Below are positions 1 through 8,507 of a stretch of 64,000 nucleotides of DNA, one piece after another. Below the pieces are notes generated by a model, which saw only the letters and a list, made by a program, of their open reading frames with translations, was not told where the DNA came from and searched no databases. This DNA is from Kribbella jiaozuonensis (GTDB taxonomy: Bacteria > Actinomycetota > Actinomycetes > Propionibacteriales > Kribbellaceae), in NCBI RefSeq assembly GCF_005233875.1, contig NZ_SZPZ01000003.1:372001-436000 (forward strand), written 5' to 3'. The position numbers and the translations under genes were made by a program. Each line of letters starts with the position of its first letter. Position 1 is the first letter of the stretch.

Positions 1-830
1 GCCGGGTCGGCGGCTGGCTCGGCAAGATCCCGTACGCCGTACTCACGATCTACGCATTGGTCGCGGCCATCGGCCCGCTGGTGATCGACTACAACCCGAT
101 CCGCACCTCGCTCGACGACCGGCTGCTCAAGCCCGGATCGCACCTGTCCAACGGCGGCACCGCCTGGCTCGGCACGGACGGCCTCGGCCGCGACGTCCTC
201 GCCCAGGTCGTGTACGGCGCCCGCACGTCGATCCTGATCGGCATCGCAACCGTCGCAGTGTCCTGCGTCGTCGGCGTCACGATCGGCACCGTCGCCGGGT
301 ACTTCCGCGGCTGGCTCGACACGTTCCTTGCCCGGGGCATCGACATCCTGCTGGCGTTCCCGGCGATCCTGCTCACGATCGTGATCGCCGGCGCGTTCGA
401 GCGGAGCGTGCCGGTGGTCGTGATCGCGCTGGCCGCGACGGCCTGGATCTCGTTCGCCCGGGTGACCCGCAGCGTCTCGCTCTCGCTGCGGGAGCGCGCG
501 TGGGTCGACGCCGCCCGCGTGCTCGGCGTCCGTCGTACGTCGATCCTGCTGCGGCACGTCGTACCGTTCACGATCGGTCCGGTGGTCGCACTGGCCACGC
601 TCGAGTTCGCGCTCGTGGTGCTCGCCGAGGCCGGACTGAGCTTCCTCGGCATCGGGCTGCCGCCGTCGGCGGTGTCCTGGGGACAAACCATTGCCAACGG
701 CAAGCAGTACCTCGACAGCGCGTGGTGGATCTCGGCCCTGCCGGGGATCGCCCTGTCGCTGCTGATCGTCAACATCGGCATCCTCGGTGACCAGCTCACC
801 GCCCGTTACGGACGCGGACATCTCAACTGA
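1..830 (+). CDS. ABC importer permease, DppC/OppC type (5' end outside window)
   Basis: Inner-membrane permease subunit of a peptide/nickel-type (Dpp/Opp) ABC importer. The reading frame is open from base 3, so the gene starts upstream of the window; a TTG at 57 is internal. The visible part has the OppC-type N-terminal motif GTDGLGRDVLAQ followed by several hydrophobic segments. It also has the cytoplasmic EAA loop (DAARVLGV, around bases 508-531) that contacts the ATPase. It ends 28 bases before a solute-binding lipoprotein gene and two ATPase genes, so it belongs to one importer operon whose DppB-type partner must lie upstream. The family is clear; the substrate is not known. Confidence 0.93.
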   Translation, partial: RVGGWLGKIPYAVLTIYALVAAIGPLVIDYNPIRTSLDDRLLKPGSHLSNGGTAWLGTDGLGRDVLAQVVYGARTSILIGIATVAVSCVVGVTIGTVAGYFRGWLDTFLARGIDILLAFPAILLTIVIAGAFERSVPVVVIALAATAWISFARVTRSVSLSLRERAWVDAARVLGVRRTSILLRHVVPFTIGPVVALATLEFALVVLAEAGLSFLGIGLPPSAVSWGQTIANGKQYLDSAWWISALPGIALSLLIVNIGILGDQLTARYGRGHLN

Positions 831-858
831 TGACGCGTCGGAAGGCAGGAGAAACCTC

Positions 859-2370
859 ATGATCCCTCTGACCCGACGGGCGGCTTTGACACTCGGGGTC
901 GCCGCCACGATGGCCCTCACGGCGTGCTCCAGCGCCACCACCGGCGGCAGTTCGAGCTCCGGCGGCGGTGAGGTCGTGATCGCCGGCACCTACCCGGTCG
1001 ACAGCATCGACCCGGGCGGCCCACAGGGCGGCGGCACCGGACCGCAGATGGTCGAGCAGCAGATCTTCAGCCGGCTGGTCCGGACCAAGACGGACGGCTC
1101 GGTCGAGGGGGACCTGGCGACCTCCTGGAAATCCGACGCCACCGCTCGCACCTGGACTTTTACCTTGCGGAACGGCGTGAAGTTCAGCGACGGGACCGCG
1201 TTGAAGGCTGCCGATGTGGTCGACTCCTTCAAGCGGTTCACCGACCTCAAGGGGACGAACGCGGCGAACTTCCCCGGCTACACGATGACGGCGCCGTCCG
1301 ACGACACCGTCGTACTCACGGCCTCCAAGCCGGATGCTGCGATCCCGCGCAAGCTCGCGGTGTTCTTCGTGCTGCCTTCGGGTGTCGGCGCGAACGACAC
1401 CGCGTTCTTCGACAAGCCGGTCGGAACCGGACCGTTCAAGCTGGACAAGTTCAGCCCGAACGAGATCGTCCTGGTGCCGAACGCGCAGTACTACGGTGGC
1501 GCGCCGAAGGTCACCAAGGTGACGATCAAGAAGATGCCCGAGCTCGCCGCCCGGCTGACCGCGCTGCGCACCGGCGAGGCGGACGTCGTCTGGGGGATCC
1601 CGGACGATCAGCTGTCCGAGGTGCAGAAGGACTCGACGCTGAACGTCGAGATCGTGCAGAGCTCGGCCGTCTACACGATGTGGTTCAACTCGTCGACGCC
1701 GGCTTTGAAGGACGCTGCCGTCCGGCGGGCCTTGTGGGAGGCGGTCGACTTCCCGACCATCATCAAGAAGCTGTACCCGCAGACCGGCTCGCTCTCGGAC
1801 TCGGTCGTCTCGAAGCAGACCCTCGGGTACGTCGCGCAGACACCGGTCAAGTACGACCCGGTGGCGGCGAAGGCCGCGCTGACCGCGGCCGGCTTCGACT
1901 TCGGCACGAAGCTGCGGCTGCAGTTCGCGAACGCGGAGTTCCAGCAGTTCAACCAGGCGGTCGTTTCGGATCTGCAGAAGATCGGCGTCCAGGTCGACCT
2001 GCTGCAGAAGGAGCAGGCGGTCTTCACCAAGGACCTGCTGTCGCTGAACTGGGACATCAACTTCCAGCAGCTGTCGAACCCGATGCTCGACGCCGCGAAC
2101 ACCGTCGGCCGGCTCTACCCCTGCGCGGCCAAGCGCAACGGCTACTGCAACCCGGCGCTGGACAAGCTGATCAACCAGGCCGCGGCCAGCACCGACGAGC
2201 AGGAGCGGGTCAAGCTGTACGGCGAGGCCGAGAAGATCATCTGGGACGACGCGGTCGGCATGTTCCCGATGGCGGTCAAGTACGCCTACGCCTGGAACAA
2301 GCGCCTCAGCGGCTTCACCCCCGACCCCAACGGGCTCCCCGACTTCTCGAAACTCCAGGTCAACTCTTGA
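859..2370 (+). CDS. ABC importer solute-binding lipoprotein, family 5
   Basis: Extracellular binding protein that would deliver peptides or similar ligands to the importer. The start chosen is ATG 859, preceded by an AGGAG ribosome site; an in-frame GTG at 787 would overlap the permease gene and place charged residues before the signal. The N-terminus has paired arginines (LTRRAALTLG), a hydrophobic core and a lipobox LTAC with Cys23, so it is a lipoprotein, possibly Tat-exported. A Ser/Gly-rich linker leads into a full SBP_bac_5 domain (about 500 residues, typical length). Family assignment is secure; ligand is unknown. Confidence 0.94.
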   Translation: MIPLTRRAALTLGVAATMALTACSSATTGGSSSSGGGEVVIAGTYPVDSIDPGGPQGGGTGPQMVEQQIFSRLVRTKTDGSVEGDLATSWKSDATARTWTFTLRNGVKFSDGTALKAADVVDSFKRFTDLKGTNAANFPGYTMTAPSDDTVVLTASKPDAAIPRKLAVFFVLPSGVGANDTAFFDKPVGTGPFKLDKFSPNEIVLVPNAQYYGGAPKVTKVTIKKMPELAARLTALRTGEADVVWGIPDDQLSEVQKDSTLNVEIVQSSAVYTMWFNSSTPALKDAAVRRALWEAVDFPTIIKKLYPQTGSLSDSVVSKQTLGYVAQTPVKYDPVAAKAALTAAGFDFGTKLRLQFANAEFQQFNQAVVSDLQKIGVQVDLLQKEQAVFTKDLLSLNWDINFQQLSNPMLDAANTVGRLYPCAAKRNGYCNPALDKLINQAAASTDEQERVKLYGEAEKIIWDDAVGMFPMAVKYAYAWNKRLSGFTPDPNGLPDFSKLQVNS

Positions 2371-2414
2371 GCCCGGCCAAGGCCCCCTTGCGGGCGAGGG
2401 TGGGGAGCGAGGCT

Positions 2415-3392
2415 GTGGCGTCGCAGCCTCTTCTGCGGACGTCGAAGCTCGCCGTCGACCTGCCGGGGCGGGCAGGCATGGTGAGGGTCGTCGACGAGGT
2501 GTCCTTCGATGTCCCGTCGGCGACCACCGTCGGCCTGATCGGCGAGTCCGGCTCGGGCAAGACCATGACGGCGAACGCTCTCATCGGTCTACTGCCCGAC
2601 GGCGCCACCGTCTCCGGATCGCTCGCCTGGCGCGGAGAGGAGTTGCTGACGGCAACTTCTTCCCGGCGCCGGGAGCTGCGCGGGCACGAGATCGCGATGA
2701 TCTTCCAGGACCCGCTCGCCGCGCTCAACCCGACCCAGACCATCGGCCGTCAGGTCGGCGAGATCCTGCGCCGATCCGGCCAGTCCCGGTCGGCGGTCCG
2801 CGAGCGCGTGATCGAGTTGCTCGACCGCGCGGGGATCCCTTCGCCGGCCGAGAAGCTTGGCAGCTTCCCGCACGAGTTCTCCGGCGGGATGCGACAGCGC
2901 GCGGTTATTGCGATGGCGCTCGCCGGCAGCCCGTCGCTTCTGCTCGCCGACGAGCCGACGACTGCGCTGGACGTGACGGTACAGGCGCGCATCCTGCGCC
3001 TGCTCCGCTCGATCCAGGAGGACGCGGGTCTGTCGATGCTGCTGGTCAGCCACGATCTGCGAGTGATGGCACACGTCGCCCACCAGGTCGTCGTCATGTA
3101 CGCCGGGCGCGTGGCCGAGCGCGGCGCGACGTCCGACGTACTGCGTCGACCCGCGCATCCTTATACGCGGGCGTTGGTCGACAGCGTTCCCGCCGTACGG
3201 ACGAAGACTGCTCTGGCGCATCCGTTGCCGGGGACTCCGGCGACGCCTGCGAATCGGCCGGCTGGGTGTGCGTTCCATCCGCGGTGCCCGCTGGCGCGGG
3301 AGCGGTGCCGGAGTGAGCAGCCATCGCTGCGTGAGGTTGCACCGGGGCGTTGGACCGCGTGCCACTTCGCTGAGGAGGTGCTTCATGCTTGA
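2415..3392 (+). CDS. ABC importer ATPase, DppD/OppD type
   Basis: Cytoplasmic ATPase of the importer. It shows Walker A GESGSGKT, signature SGGMRQR, Walker B LLLADEPTTALD and H-loop SHDLRVM. The C-terminal oligopeptide/dipeptide-transporter tail with the Cys-containing motif CAFHPRCPLARERC is present, which is typical of DppD/DppF proteins. The start is uncertain. GTG 2415 follows a GGGGAG ribosome-site-like run, while GTG 2400 and TTG 2367 (overlapping the previous stop) are alternatives. From 2415 the product is 325 residues, the usual family length. It overlaps the next ATPase gene by 8 bases, indicating translational coupling. Confidence 0.93.
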   Translation: MASQPLLRTSKLAVDLPGRAGMVRVVDEVSFDVPSATTVGLIGESGSGKTMTANALIGLLPDGATVSGSLAWRGEELLTATSSRRRELRGHEIAMIFQDPLAALNPTQTIGRQVGEILRRSGQSRSAVRERVIELLDRAGIPSPAEKLGSFPHEFSGGMRQRAVIAMALAGSPSLLLADEPTTALDVTVQARILRLLRSIQEDAGLSMLLVSHDLRVMAHVAHQVVVMYAGRVAERGATSDVLRRPAHPYTRALVDSVPAVRTKTALAHPLPGTPATPANRPAGCAFHPRCPLARERCRSEQPSLREVAPGRWTACHFAEEVLHA

Positions 3393-4128
3393 GGTCCGCG
3401 ATCTGCGGGTCACGTTCGGGCCGCGCCGGAAGCCGTTCGTCGCGGTGGACGGGGTCAGCCTTACCGTCGGCGCCAACGAGACCGTCGGTCTGGTGGGGGA
3501 GTCCGGGTCGGGCAAGACCACGGTCGCGCGGTCGATCGTCGGTCTGGTCCGGCCGCAGTCCGGCTCTCTGACGTACGACGGACGCGCGTTGCCGCCTGGC
3601 ACTCGACGGCCGGCCGAACTGCAACGAGCGATCCAGATGGTGTTCCAGGATCCGCGCTCGTCGCTCAATCCGCGGATGACGGTTGCCTCGATCATCGGCG
3701 AGGCGTGGCGTACTCATCCGTCGGCGGCTATGGATCTTGACCAATTACTCGCGGACGTCGGGCTTGATCGGTCCGTGGCTGGGCAGCGGGCAAGCCAGCT
3801 CTCGGGTGGTCAATGTCAGCGCGTGAGCCTGGCCCGTGCGCTGGCTGTGAAGCCGCGGTTGCTGGTCTGCGATGAAGCGGTTTCTGCGCTGGATGTGTCG
3901 GTCCAGGCGCAGATCATCCGCCTGCTCGACGATCTCCGGCAGCGGCACAACCTGTCGATGCTGTTCATCTCTCACGATCTCGGTGTGGTGCATCAGATCG
4001 CGGATCGGATCGCCGTGATGCGTCGCGGCGTACTCGTCGAGGAGGGGGCGGCGACCGACGTACTGAGTTCACCGCAGCACGAGTACACGCAGAGTCTGCT
4101 GGATGCGGCGCTCGAGCTAAACAGCTGA
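3385..4128 (+). CDS. ABC importer ATPase, DppF/OppF type, short form
   Basis: Second ATPase of the importer pair. ATG 3385 follows a strong GAGGAGGTG ribosome site inside the end of the preceding gene. Walker A GESGSGKTT, signature LSGGQCQR (Cys where Gln or Met is more usual), Walker B LLVCDEAVSALD and H-loop SHDLGVV are visible. The protein has 247 residues and stops just after the core domain. It lacks the Cys-rich C-terminal tail of full-length DppF (about 320 residues) that its partner retains. Its end overlaps the convergent oxidoreductase gene by 12 bases. Confidence 0.92.
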   Translation: MLEVRDLRVTFGPRRKPFVAVDGVSLTVGANETVGLVGESGSGKTTVARSIVGLVRPQSGSLTYDGRALPPGTRRPAELQRAIQMVFQDPRSSLNPRMTVASIIGEAWRTHPSAAMDLDQLLADVGLDRSVAGQRASQLSGGQCQRVSLARALAVKPRLLVCDEAVSALDVSVQAQIIRLLDDLRQRHNLSMLFISHDLGVVHQIADRIAVMRRGVLVEEGAATDVLSSPQHEYTQSLLDAALELNS

Positions 4129-4899
4129 ACGGAGCTCGGCGGCCTGGTCGTAGTCGCGGCGCCAGTCGCCGGTTGGTGGGAGGATGATGCGCTCGACGCC
4201 GGCGGCCTCGTAGGCGGCGAGTTGTTCGGCCGGGTTGCCGTTGAGTGGGGGAGCGACGACGGTCGCCTTCAGTTGCTTGCCGTCGGCAAGTTCGTTGATG
4301 CGGTCGAGGTTGGTGCGGACCTCGTCCGGGGTCGCGGCGATCGTCGCCCAGCCGTCGCCGTACTTGGCCGCGCGGCGATGCGCTCGCGGACCGTTGCCTG
4401 CGACAAAGATCGGCGGTACCGGCGAGCCGGGGGAGAGCGTCACCTCGAGGTCCCCGACAGGTGTGGGCTTTCCGGCGATCAGGTCTCGTAGTACGGCGAG
4501 TGCGTCATCGGTCAGCCGCCCGCGGTCGGAGTACTCCACGCCGGCCGCCCGCCAGCCGATGTCACCGTGCGCCGGATTCCCCGTGCCGACTCCGAGAACG
4601 AGCCGGTTGTTCGACACGAGTTGCAGCGTGTTGATCTGTTTCGCCGCCCACGCCGCCGGCCGCAACGCCAGCAGCATCACGTTGTACCCGACCGTGATCC
4701 GCTCGGTCACCGCGGCCGCGGTCGCGAGTACGACGGAGCTGTCGAGCAGCGGCGCACTCGCCACCAGATGATCCGTCGACCACACCGAGTCCAGCCCGAC
4801 GCTCTCGGCGTACCGCGCGCTCTCCCGGACGTCGCCGAGAATCGGGCGCTCGGGATCCGGCGTCGACGTCGGAAGGATGACTCCGATCTCAAGGCTCAT
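4117..4899 (-). CDS. LLM-class (luciferase-like) oxidoreductase, probably F420-dependent
   Basis: A 260-residue TIM-barrel flavin or F420 oxidoreductase of the luciferase-like monooxygenase family. It begins MSLEIGVILPT and carries the family pattern RPAAWAAKQINTL...NRLVLGVGTGNP. Actinobacterial members of this size commonly use F420, but the cofactor is inferred from family habit and is not shown by a diagnostic motif. ATG 4899 is preferred over an upstream in-frame start at 4911; neither has a good ribosome site. It is transcribed towards the ABC operon and away from the TetR gene's 3' end. Confidence 0.85.
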   Translation of the reverse strand: MSLEIGVILPTSTPDPERPILGDVRESARYAESVGLDSVWSTDHLVASAPLLDSSVVLATAAAVTERITVGYNVMLLALRPAAWAAKQINTLQLVSNNRLVLGVGTGNPAHGDIGWRAAGVEYSDRGRLTDDALAVLRDLIAGKPTPVGDLEVTLSPGSPVPPIFVAGNGPRAHRRAAKYGDGWATIAATPDEVRTNLDRINELADGKQLKATVVAPPLNGNPAEQLAAYEAAGVERIILPPTGDWRRDYDQAAELRSAV

Positions 4900-4928
4900 A
4901 CTTCGGGCCAACTCCCGCCCGGACGACC

Positions 4929-5489
4929 CTATTCCTTGGTCAGTGAATGGACCGCGGGCCCGAGCAGCTCGACGACCTTGTCCGGATCGGCCTCGGCCAG
5001 GTGGTCCAGTTTGAGCAGATGGCGACCGAGCACGACCCCGATCAGTACGGCGCTCAGCACATCGGCACGGAGCTCGCCGTCGGTGCCATGAATCGCCTTG
5101 CTGATGTTGCTGCCGCGGACGTGTGCGTTCCCGCGAACCTCGTCGGCGGCCTCAGGGTGGGTCAGCATCGAGCGAAGTACGGCGAGGGAGGCGACCGGCT
5201 CCTCGATCAACGACTCCCGGAGCCGCTCCAACAATTGCTCGGCGACCTGATCCGGGGTGCCCTCGACGATCGGCCGGCTCTCGGTCTCGGCCGCGCGGGC
5301 GAACAGCAGCTGTTTGTTGCCGAAGTAGTGCATCACCAGGCCCGGATCGACCTGCGCGGCGGCGGCCACGGCGCGGATCGTGGTCCGGTCGTACCCGGTC
5401 TCGGCGAACAGCCGGCGTGCCTCGGTCAGGATCCGCTGCTGCGTCTCGATGCGCTGACGGTCGCGGGTGGTCTCGTTCACCGAATTCAT
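4929..5489 (-). CDS. TetR-family transcriptional regulator
   Basis: 186-residue repressor-type regulator. The N-terminal helix-turn-helix is clear (RILTEARRLFAETGYDRTT, then VAAAAQVDPGLVMHYFGNK). The C-terminal half is a TetR_C-like ligand domain. The open frame extends far upstream (to 6209) but that part is antisense to other genes; ATG 5489 fits the HTH position. It is divergent from the SnoaL-like gene that starts 46 bases away. Two 20-bp palindromes lie over and between the two start codons, so autoregulation and control of the neighbour are likely. The inducer is unknown. Confidence 0.93.
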   Translation of the reverse strand: MNSVNETTRDRQRIETQQRILTEARRLFAETGYDRTTIRAVAAAAQVDPGLVMHYFGNKQLLFARAAETESRPIVEGTPDQVAEQLLERLRESLIEEPVASLAVLRSMLTHPEAADEVRGNAHVRGSNISKAIHGTDGELRADVLSAVLIGVVLGRHLLKLDHLAEADPDKVVELLGPAVHSLTKE

Positions 5490-5506
5490 TCTACAGGTGT
5501 TGAATG
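5487..5506. promoter_or_regulatory. Putative TetR operator 1
   Basis: Palindrome CATTCtACAggTGTtGAATG: perfect arms apart from the central GG and one T/T position in each arm. It covers the start codon of the TetR gene. A second copy lies 31 bp to the right. Operator function is inferred from position and symmetry. Confidence 0.6.
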
Positions 5507-5517
5507 TCTGGCGATTT

Positions 5518-5537
5518 CGTTCTACGGTCGTTGAATG
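5518..5537. promoter_or_regulatory. Putative TetR operator 2
   Basis: CGTTCTACGGTCGTTGAATG shares the TTCTAC...GTTGAATG pattern and partial dyad symmetry with the site at 5487. It runs over the start codon of the divergent SnoaL-like gene at 5535. It is a weaker palindrome than the first site. Confidence 0.5.
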
Positions 5538-5927
5538 ACCCCTGAGGAAGTACTTGAACTGCGCCGCCAGTACCTGATCGATCGTGACTTCGAGTCGTTC
5601 GCCGATCTCTTCGCGGAGGACGGCGTCATCGAGATGCCGTTCGCGCTCCAAGGCGTGCCCGACCGCCTCGTCGGCCGCGCGGCGATCCGCGAGTTCTCGC
5701 TCAAGGCCGGCACCCGTGCTGTCGAGATCACAGACCTCCGCACGGTCCAGCTGCACCGGACCACCGACCCTGAGGTCGTGATCCTCGAACTCGTCACCGA
5801 GGCGCGGCACACGACCACCGACGTACCGTTCCAAGCCACCTGCATCCAGGTCTTCCGGATCCAGAACGGCAAGATCAAACTCTTCCGCGACTACGTCGGC
5901 GCCCACTCCGTCCCCGATCTGACCTGA
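5535..5927 (+). CDS. SnoaL-like / NTF2-fold protein
   Basis: 130-residue cone-fold (NTF2/SnoaL) protein. Typical features are an N-terminal helix pair (EEVLELRRQYLIDRDFESF), the segment FAEDGVIEMPFA, and the closing strand pattern CIQVFRIQNGKIKLFRDY. Such proteins act as small isomerases, hydrolases or ligand-binding domains; no catalytic dyad can be assigned with confidence. It is divergent from a TetR gene and probably its target, suggesting an inducible detoxification or biosynthetic role. There is no ribosome site and the transcript may be nearly leaderless, because operator 2 overlaps the ATG. Confidence 0.85.
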   Translation: MTPEEVLELRRQYLIDRDFESFADLFAEDGVIEMPFALQGVPDRLVGRAAIREFSLKAGTRAVEITDLRTVQLHRTTDPEVVILELVTEARHTTTDVPFQATCIQVFRIQNGKIKLFRDYVGAHSVPDLT

Positions 5928-5978
5928 TCCCCGGCCCCACCGATTGCGCCCGACGACCTTGTCGGGTGAGCTGGTCGG

Positions 5979-6653
5979 GTGAGTCTGACGATCCAGAACG
6001 TCGTGTTCGCCTGCCCGGGGAACACGCCGGAGAGCTACGACCGCGGGGCGCGGCCGGTCGCGAACTTCTACGCCGAGCTGCTGGCGATGGAGATCCTCCG
6101 GGCGGACTGGTTCGTCGTCGGCAACGAGTCGGGGGTGCGCCTTGCCTTCGGTGACGGGCCGATCGACTACCAGCCGCCCGGGTGGCCCGACGGCGCGCAG
6201 CAGATACATCTCGACATCGCCGCACCTTCACCGCTTGGAGCCCAACTGCTGCAGGACAACGGCGAGTGGCGGGTGTACGCCGATCCGATCGGGCATCCGT
6301 TCTGCCTGGTGCCGTCGGACCGCGCGTACGTCCGCCGCATCGTCATCGACTGCCCCGACCCGCAAGCCCTCGCCTCGTTCTACAGCTCGCTGCTGGATCG
6401 GCCGGAGCGCTCGCTCGATACTGCGTCGCGGGTCGTCCTCGCCGGCACTCCGGAGCTCGCCTTCCAGCGCAGTACGTCGCCGGCGCCACGCTGGCCCGAC
6501 CCGGCGTACCCGCAACAAGTGCACCTCGACCTGTCGACCACCGACGTACCGGCTGCCCGTGCTCACGCTCTGACCGTCGGCGCTGAGCCTCTGCAGACGG
6601 GCCCGCATCACCACGTCTTTGCGGATCCGGCCGGTCATCCCTTCTGCATTTAG
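5979..6653 (+). CDS. Two-domain VOC (glyoxalase-like) protein
   Basis: 224 residues made of two vicinal-oxygen-chelate modules. The first ends YADPIGHPFCLV and the second ends FADPAGHPFCI, so the repeat is visible by eye. Each has the HLD motif (QIHLDIAAP and QVHLDLSTTD) where VOC metal ligands often sit. It could be a glyoxalase-like lyase, dioxygenase or drug-binding protein; no specific substrate can be read. The start is GTG 5979, inside a short GTCGGGTGAG direct repeat. It lies 10 bases before a NUDIX gene on the same strand. Confidence 0.85.
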   Translation: MSLTIQNVVFACPGNTPESYDRGARPVANFYAELLAMEILRADWFVVGNESGVRLAFGDGPIDYQPPGWPDGAQQIHLDIAAPSPLGAQLLQDNGEWRVYADPIGHPFCLVPSDRAYVRRIVIDCPDPQALASFYSSLLDRPERSLDTASRVVLAGTPELAFQRSTSPAPRWPDPAYPQQVHLDLSTTDVPAARAHALTVGAEPLQTGPHHHVFADPAGHPFCI

Positions 6654-6663
6654 AGTCCCGTGG

Positions 6664-7140
6664 GTGAGCAGACGACTGGCGGCGTACGCGGTGTGCATCG
6701 AGGACGGACGGGTGCTGCTGGCGCGCTACGTCTCGCCGTACGGCGACGGCACCTGGTGGACGCTGCCCGGCGGAGGTGTCGAACCGTGTGAGGACCCGTT
6801 CGACGCCGTCACCCGCGAGGTCGCCGAGGAGACCGGCTATTCATCCGTCGTCGAGCGCCTCCTCGGCGTCGACTCCCGCATCATCCCGGCCGCCGAACGC
6901 CATCATCCCGGCCCCGAGGACCACCAGAACATCGGCATCTTCTACGCCGTCCGCGTCACCGCCGGCACCACCCGCCCCGAACCCAACGGCGAAACCGCCG
7001 AATCCGTCTGGACGCCGCTGACCACCGTCGCGAGTTTGCCGCGCGCCGCCCTCGTGGACACCGGCATCACCCTCGCTCAGTCGCAACCCCCGACCGGCCA
7101 CGTCCCACCATCAGCTACCACGGACGTCATCCATCCCTGA
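6664..7140 (+). CDS. NUDIX hydrolase
   Basis: 158-residue NUDIX hydrolase that cleaves a nucleoside diphosphate linked to another group. The Nudix box is complete: GGGVEPCEDPFDAVTREVAE then ETGY. The start chosen is GTG 6664 (VSRRLAAYAVCIEDGR); the frame stays open to 6619 but that overlaps the previous gene. The C-terminal third has strongly C-rich codons (ACC, CCC, GCC). Substrate cannot be read. One of three NUDIX genes within 5 kb. Confidence 0.9.
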   Translation: MSRRLAAYAVCIEDGRVLLARYVSPYGDGTWWTLPGGGVEPCEDPFDAVTREVAEETGYSSVVERLLGVDSRIIPAAERHHPGPEDHQNIGIFYAVRVTAGTTRPEPNGETAESVWTPLTTVASLPRAALVDTGITLAQSQPPTGHVPPSATTDVIHP

Positions 7141-7180
7141 TCGCCTGTCGATCTACGCCGACCTCGGACATCGGTCAGGT

Positions 7181-7702
7181 ATGAACGACATCGTGATCGA
7201 GAAGATCATCCGACCTGAGCGCACCCTGTCCGGCACCTGGCTCGAAGTGATCGCCTCGAACCTCGACTACCACCGAGCCACCTTCCTGTGGAAATGCGAG
7301 GGCCTGACGGAGACCCAACTCCGCCACCGCCCGCTCCCCTCCACAGACCTGACCCTGCTCTCCCTCATGCGCCACCTACAGGGCGTCGAACGCTACTGGC
7401 TCCAACACCGCCTGGCCGACACCACCCCGCAGTACCCCACCTACCGAACCAACCCCGACACCGACTGGTTCGACGAATCCGACCCCACGCCCGCCAAGGA
7501 CGTGTACGCCGACTACCTGTCCGCCTGCGCCGACTCCAGAGCCCTCTTCCCACCGCGCGACCTGACCCGCCCCATCCCCAACCCCGAATTCGGCAACACC
7601 GACCCCCACTTCATCCTCACCCACGTAATAGAGGAATACGCCCGCCACACAGGCCACGCCGACCTCCTCCGAGAATCCCTGGACGGCACCACCGGCGAAT
7701 AG
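7181..7702 (+). CDS. DinB-family protein (DUF664 type)
   Basis: 173-residue four-helix-bundle protein of the DinB/YfiT superfamily. Conserved features include LMRHLQGVERYWLQHRL, where the His is a usual metal ligand, and the C-terminal HVIEEYARHTGHADLLRE with two further His. Members include thiol S-transferases and proteins of unknown activity. Codons are extremely C-rich on the coding strand. The gene is followed 9 bases later by a small gene and then a second NUDIX gene, probably one transcript. Confidence 0.9.
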   Translation: MNDIVIEKIIRPERTLSGTWLEVIASNLDYHRATFLWKCEGLTETQLRHRPLPSTDLTLLSLMRHLQGVERYWLQHRLADTTPQYPTYRTNPDTDWFDESDPTPAKDVYADYLSACADSRALFPPRDLTRPIPNPEFGNTDPHFILTHVIEEYARHTGHADLLRESLDGTTGE

Positions 7703-7711
7703 GTTGAGCAC

Positions 7712-7957
7712 GTGATCCGCCTGACCGCCGACGATCTCACTCTCACCGACTCCCAAGCGCTGAAGATCCGATACCACCTGCTCGAGTTCATCCCCGCCAC
7801 TCGCTGCACCATCCACCGCGGCCCGGGCCCGGTCATCGAAGTCCCGGACCACGACCCAGCCGAACTGGCCCCAGGCGTCCTCGACCGCATCGAGCAGATA
7901 GCGGACTGCTCCTTCAAGGTCGAATCCGCACCGGCGGGTCGGCGAGAGGTGGAATAG
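7712..7957 (+). CDS. Small hypothetical protein
   Basis: 81-residue soluble protein starting GTG 7712 (MIRLTADDLTLTDSQALKI). No family is recognised. It lies between a DinB-like and a NUDIX gene, and its TAG stop directly abuts the TTG start of the NUDIX gene. That spacing supports it being a real, co-translated gene. No membrane segment or signal peptide is visible. Confidence 0.6.
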   Translation: MIRLTADDLTLTDSQALKIRYHLLEFIPATRCTIHRGPGPVIEVPDHDPAELAPGVLDRIEQIADCSFKVESAPAGRREVE

Positions 7958-8434
7958 TTGCTGGTCGTGTATGAGCTTCCGGTAGAGAACACCGACGGGT
8001 CGGTGCTGCTCAGCTTCGAGCGGATCCGTGAAGACCAGTTCGGCAGTCTGGATCCCTCGGTGCCGTTGACTGCGTCCCTCGTCGTGCTTTGGTGCGGTGA
8101 CGAGTGCCTGATGGTCTTCAACCGGTTCCGGAACGCCTGGGAGCTGCCCGGCGGCATGATCGATCCAGGTGAGTCCCCGCGCGAAGCCGCAGTACGCGAA
8201 CTCGCAGAGGAGACCGACCAACGCGCGGACTCCCTCGACTTCGCCGGAGTGGCCAAGATCCAGATGGCACCCGACAACCGCATCGAGTACCTCGCGACGT
8301 ACCGCGGCCGGCTCGCCGCACCACGACCTTTCACGCCGAACAAAGAGATGTCCGCCGCCACCTGGTGGAACCCGGGCGAGCCTCTGCCCGACCTGTTCCC
8401 GGTAGACGCTGCCCTCGCATCCCTCTGCCCTTAG
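7958..8434 (+). CDS. NUDIX hydrolase
   Basis: 158-residue NUDIX hydrolase with box GGMIDPGESPREAAVRELAE followed by ETDQ. The last motif position is Asp-Gln instead of the usual Gly-hydrophobic pair, a small departure. The start used is TTG 7958, five bases after GAGGTGG; GTG 7967 is an alternative. The N-terminal strand (LVVYELPVENTDGSVLLSF) precedes the fold. Substrate is unknown; it sits in a C-rich accessory gene run. Confidence 0.87.
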   Translation: MLVVYELPVENTDGSVLLSFERIREDQFGSLDPSVPLTASLVVLWCGDECLMVFNRFRNAWELPGGMIDPGESPREAAVRELAEETDQRADSLDFAGVAKIQMAPDNRIEYLATYRGRLAAPRPFTPNKEMSAATWWNPGEPLPDLFPVDAALASLCP

Positions 8435-8507
8435 CGGTGTCGATTCGCGAGTGCCTCGTTCGACCTAGTGGTGATCAAACAGCTCACGCATCCCACGAAG
8501 GAGAATC

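Noticed and set aside
5490..6209. N-terminal extension of the TetR gene up to 6209
   Set aside because: That part is antisense to the SnoaL-like gene and would place over 200 residues before the HTH; a good ATG sits at the HTH boundary.
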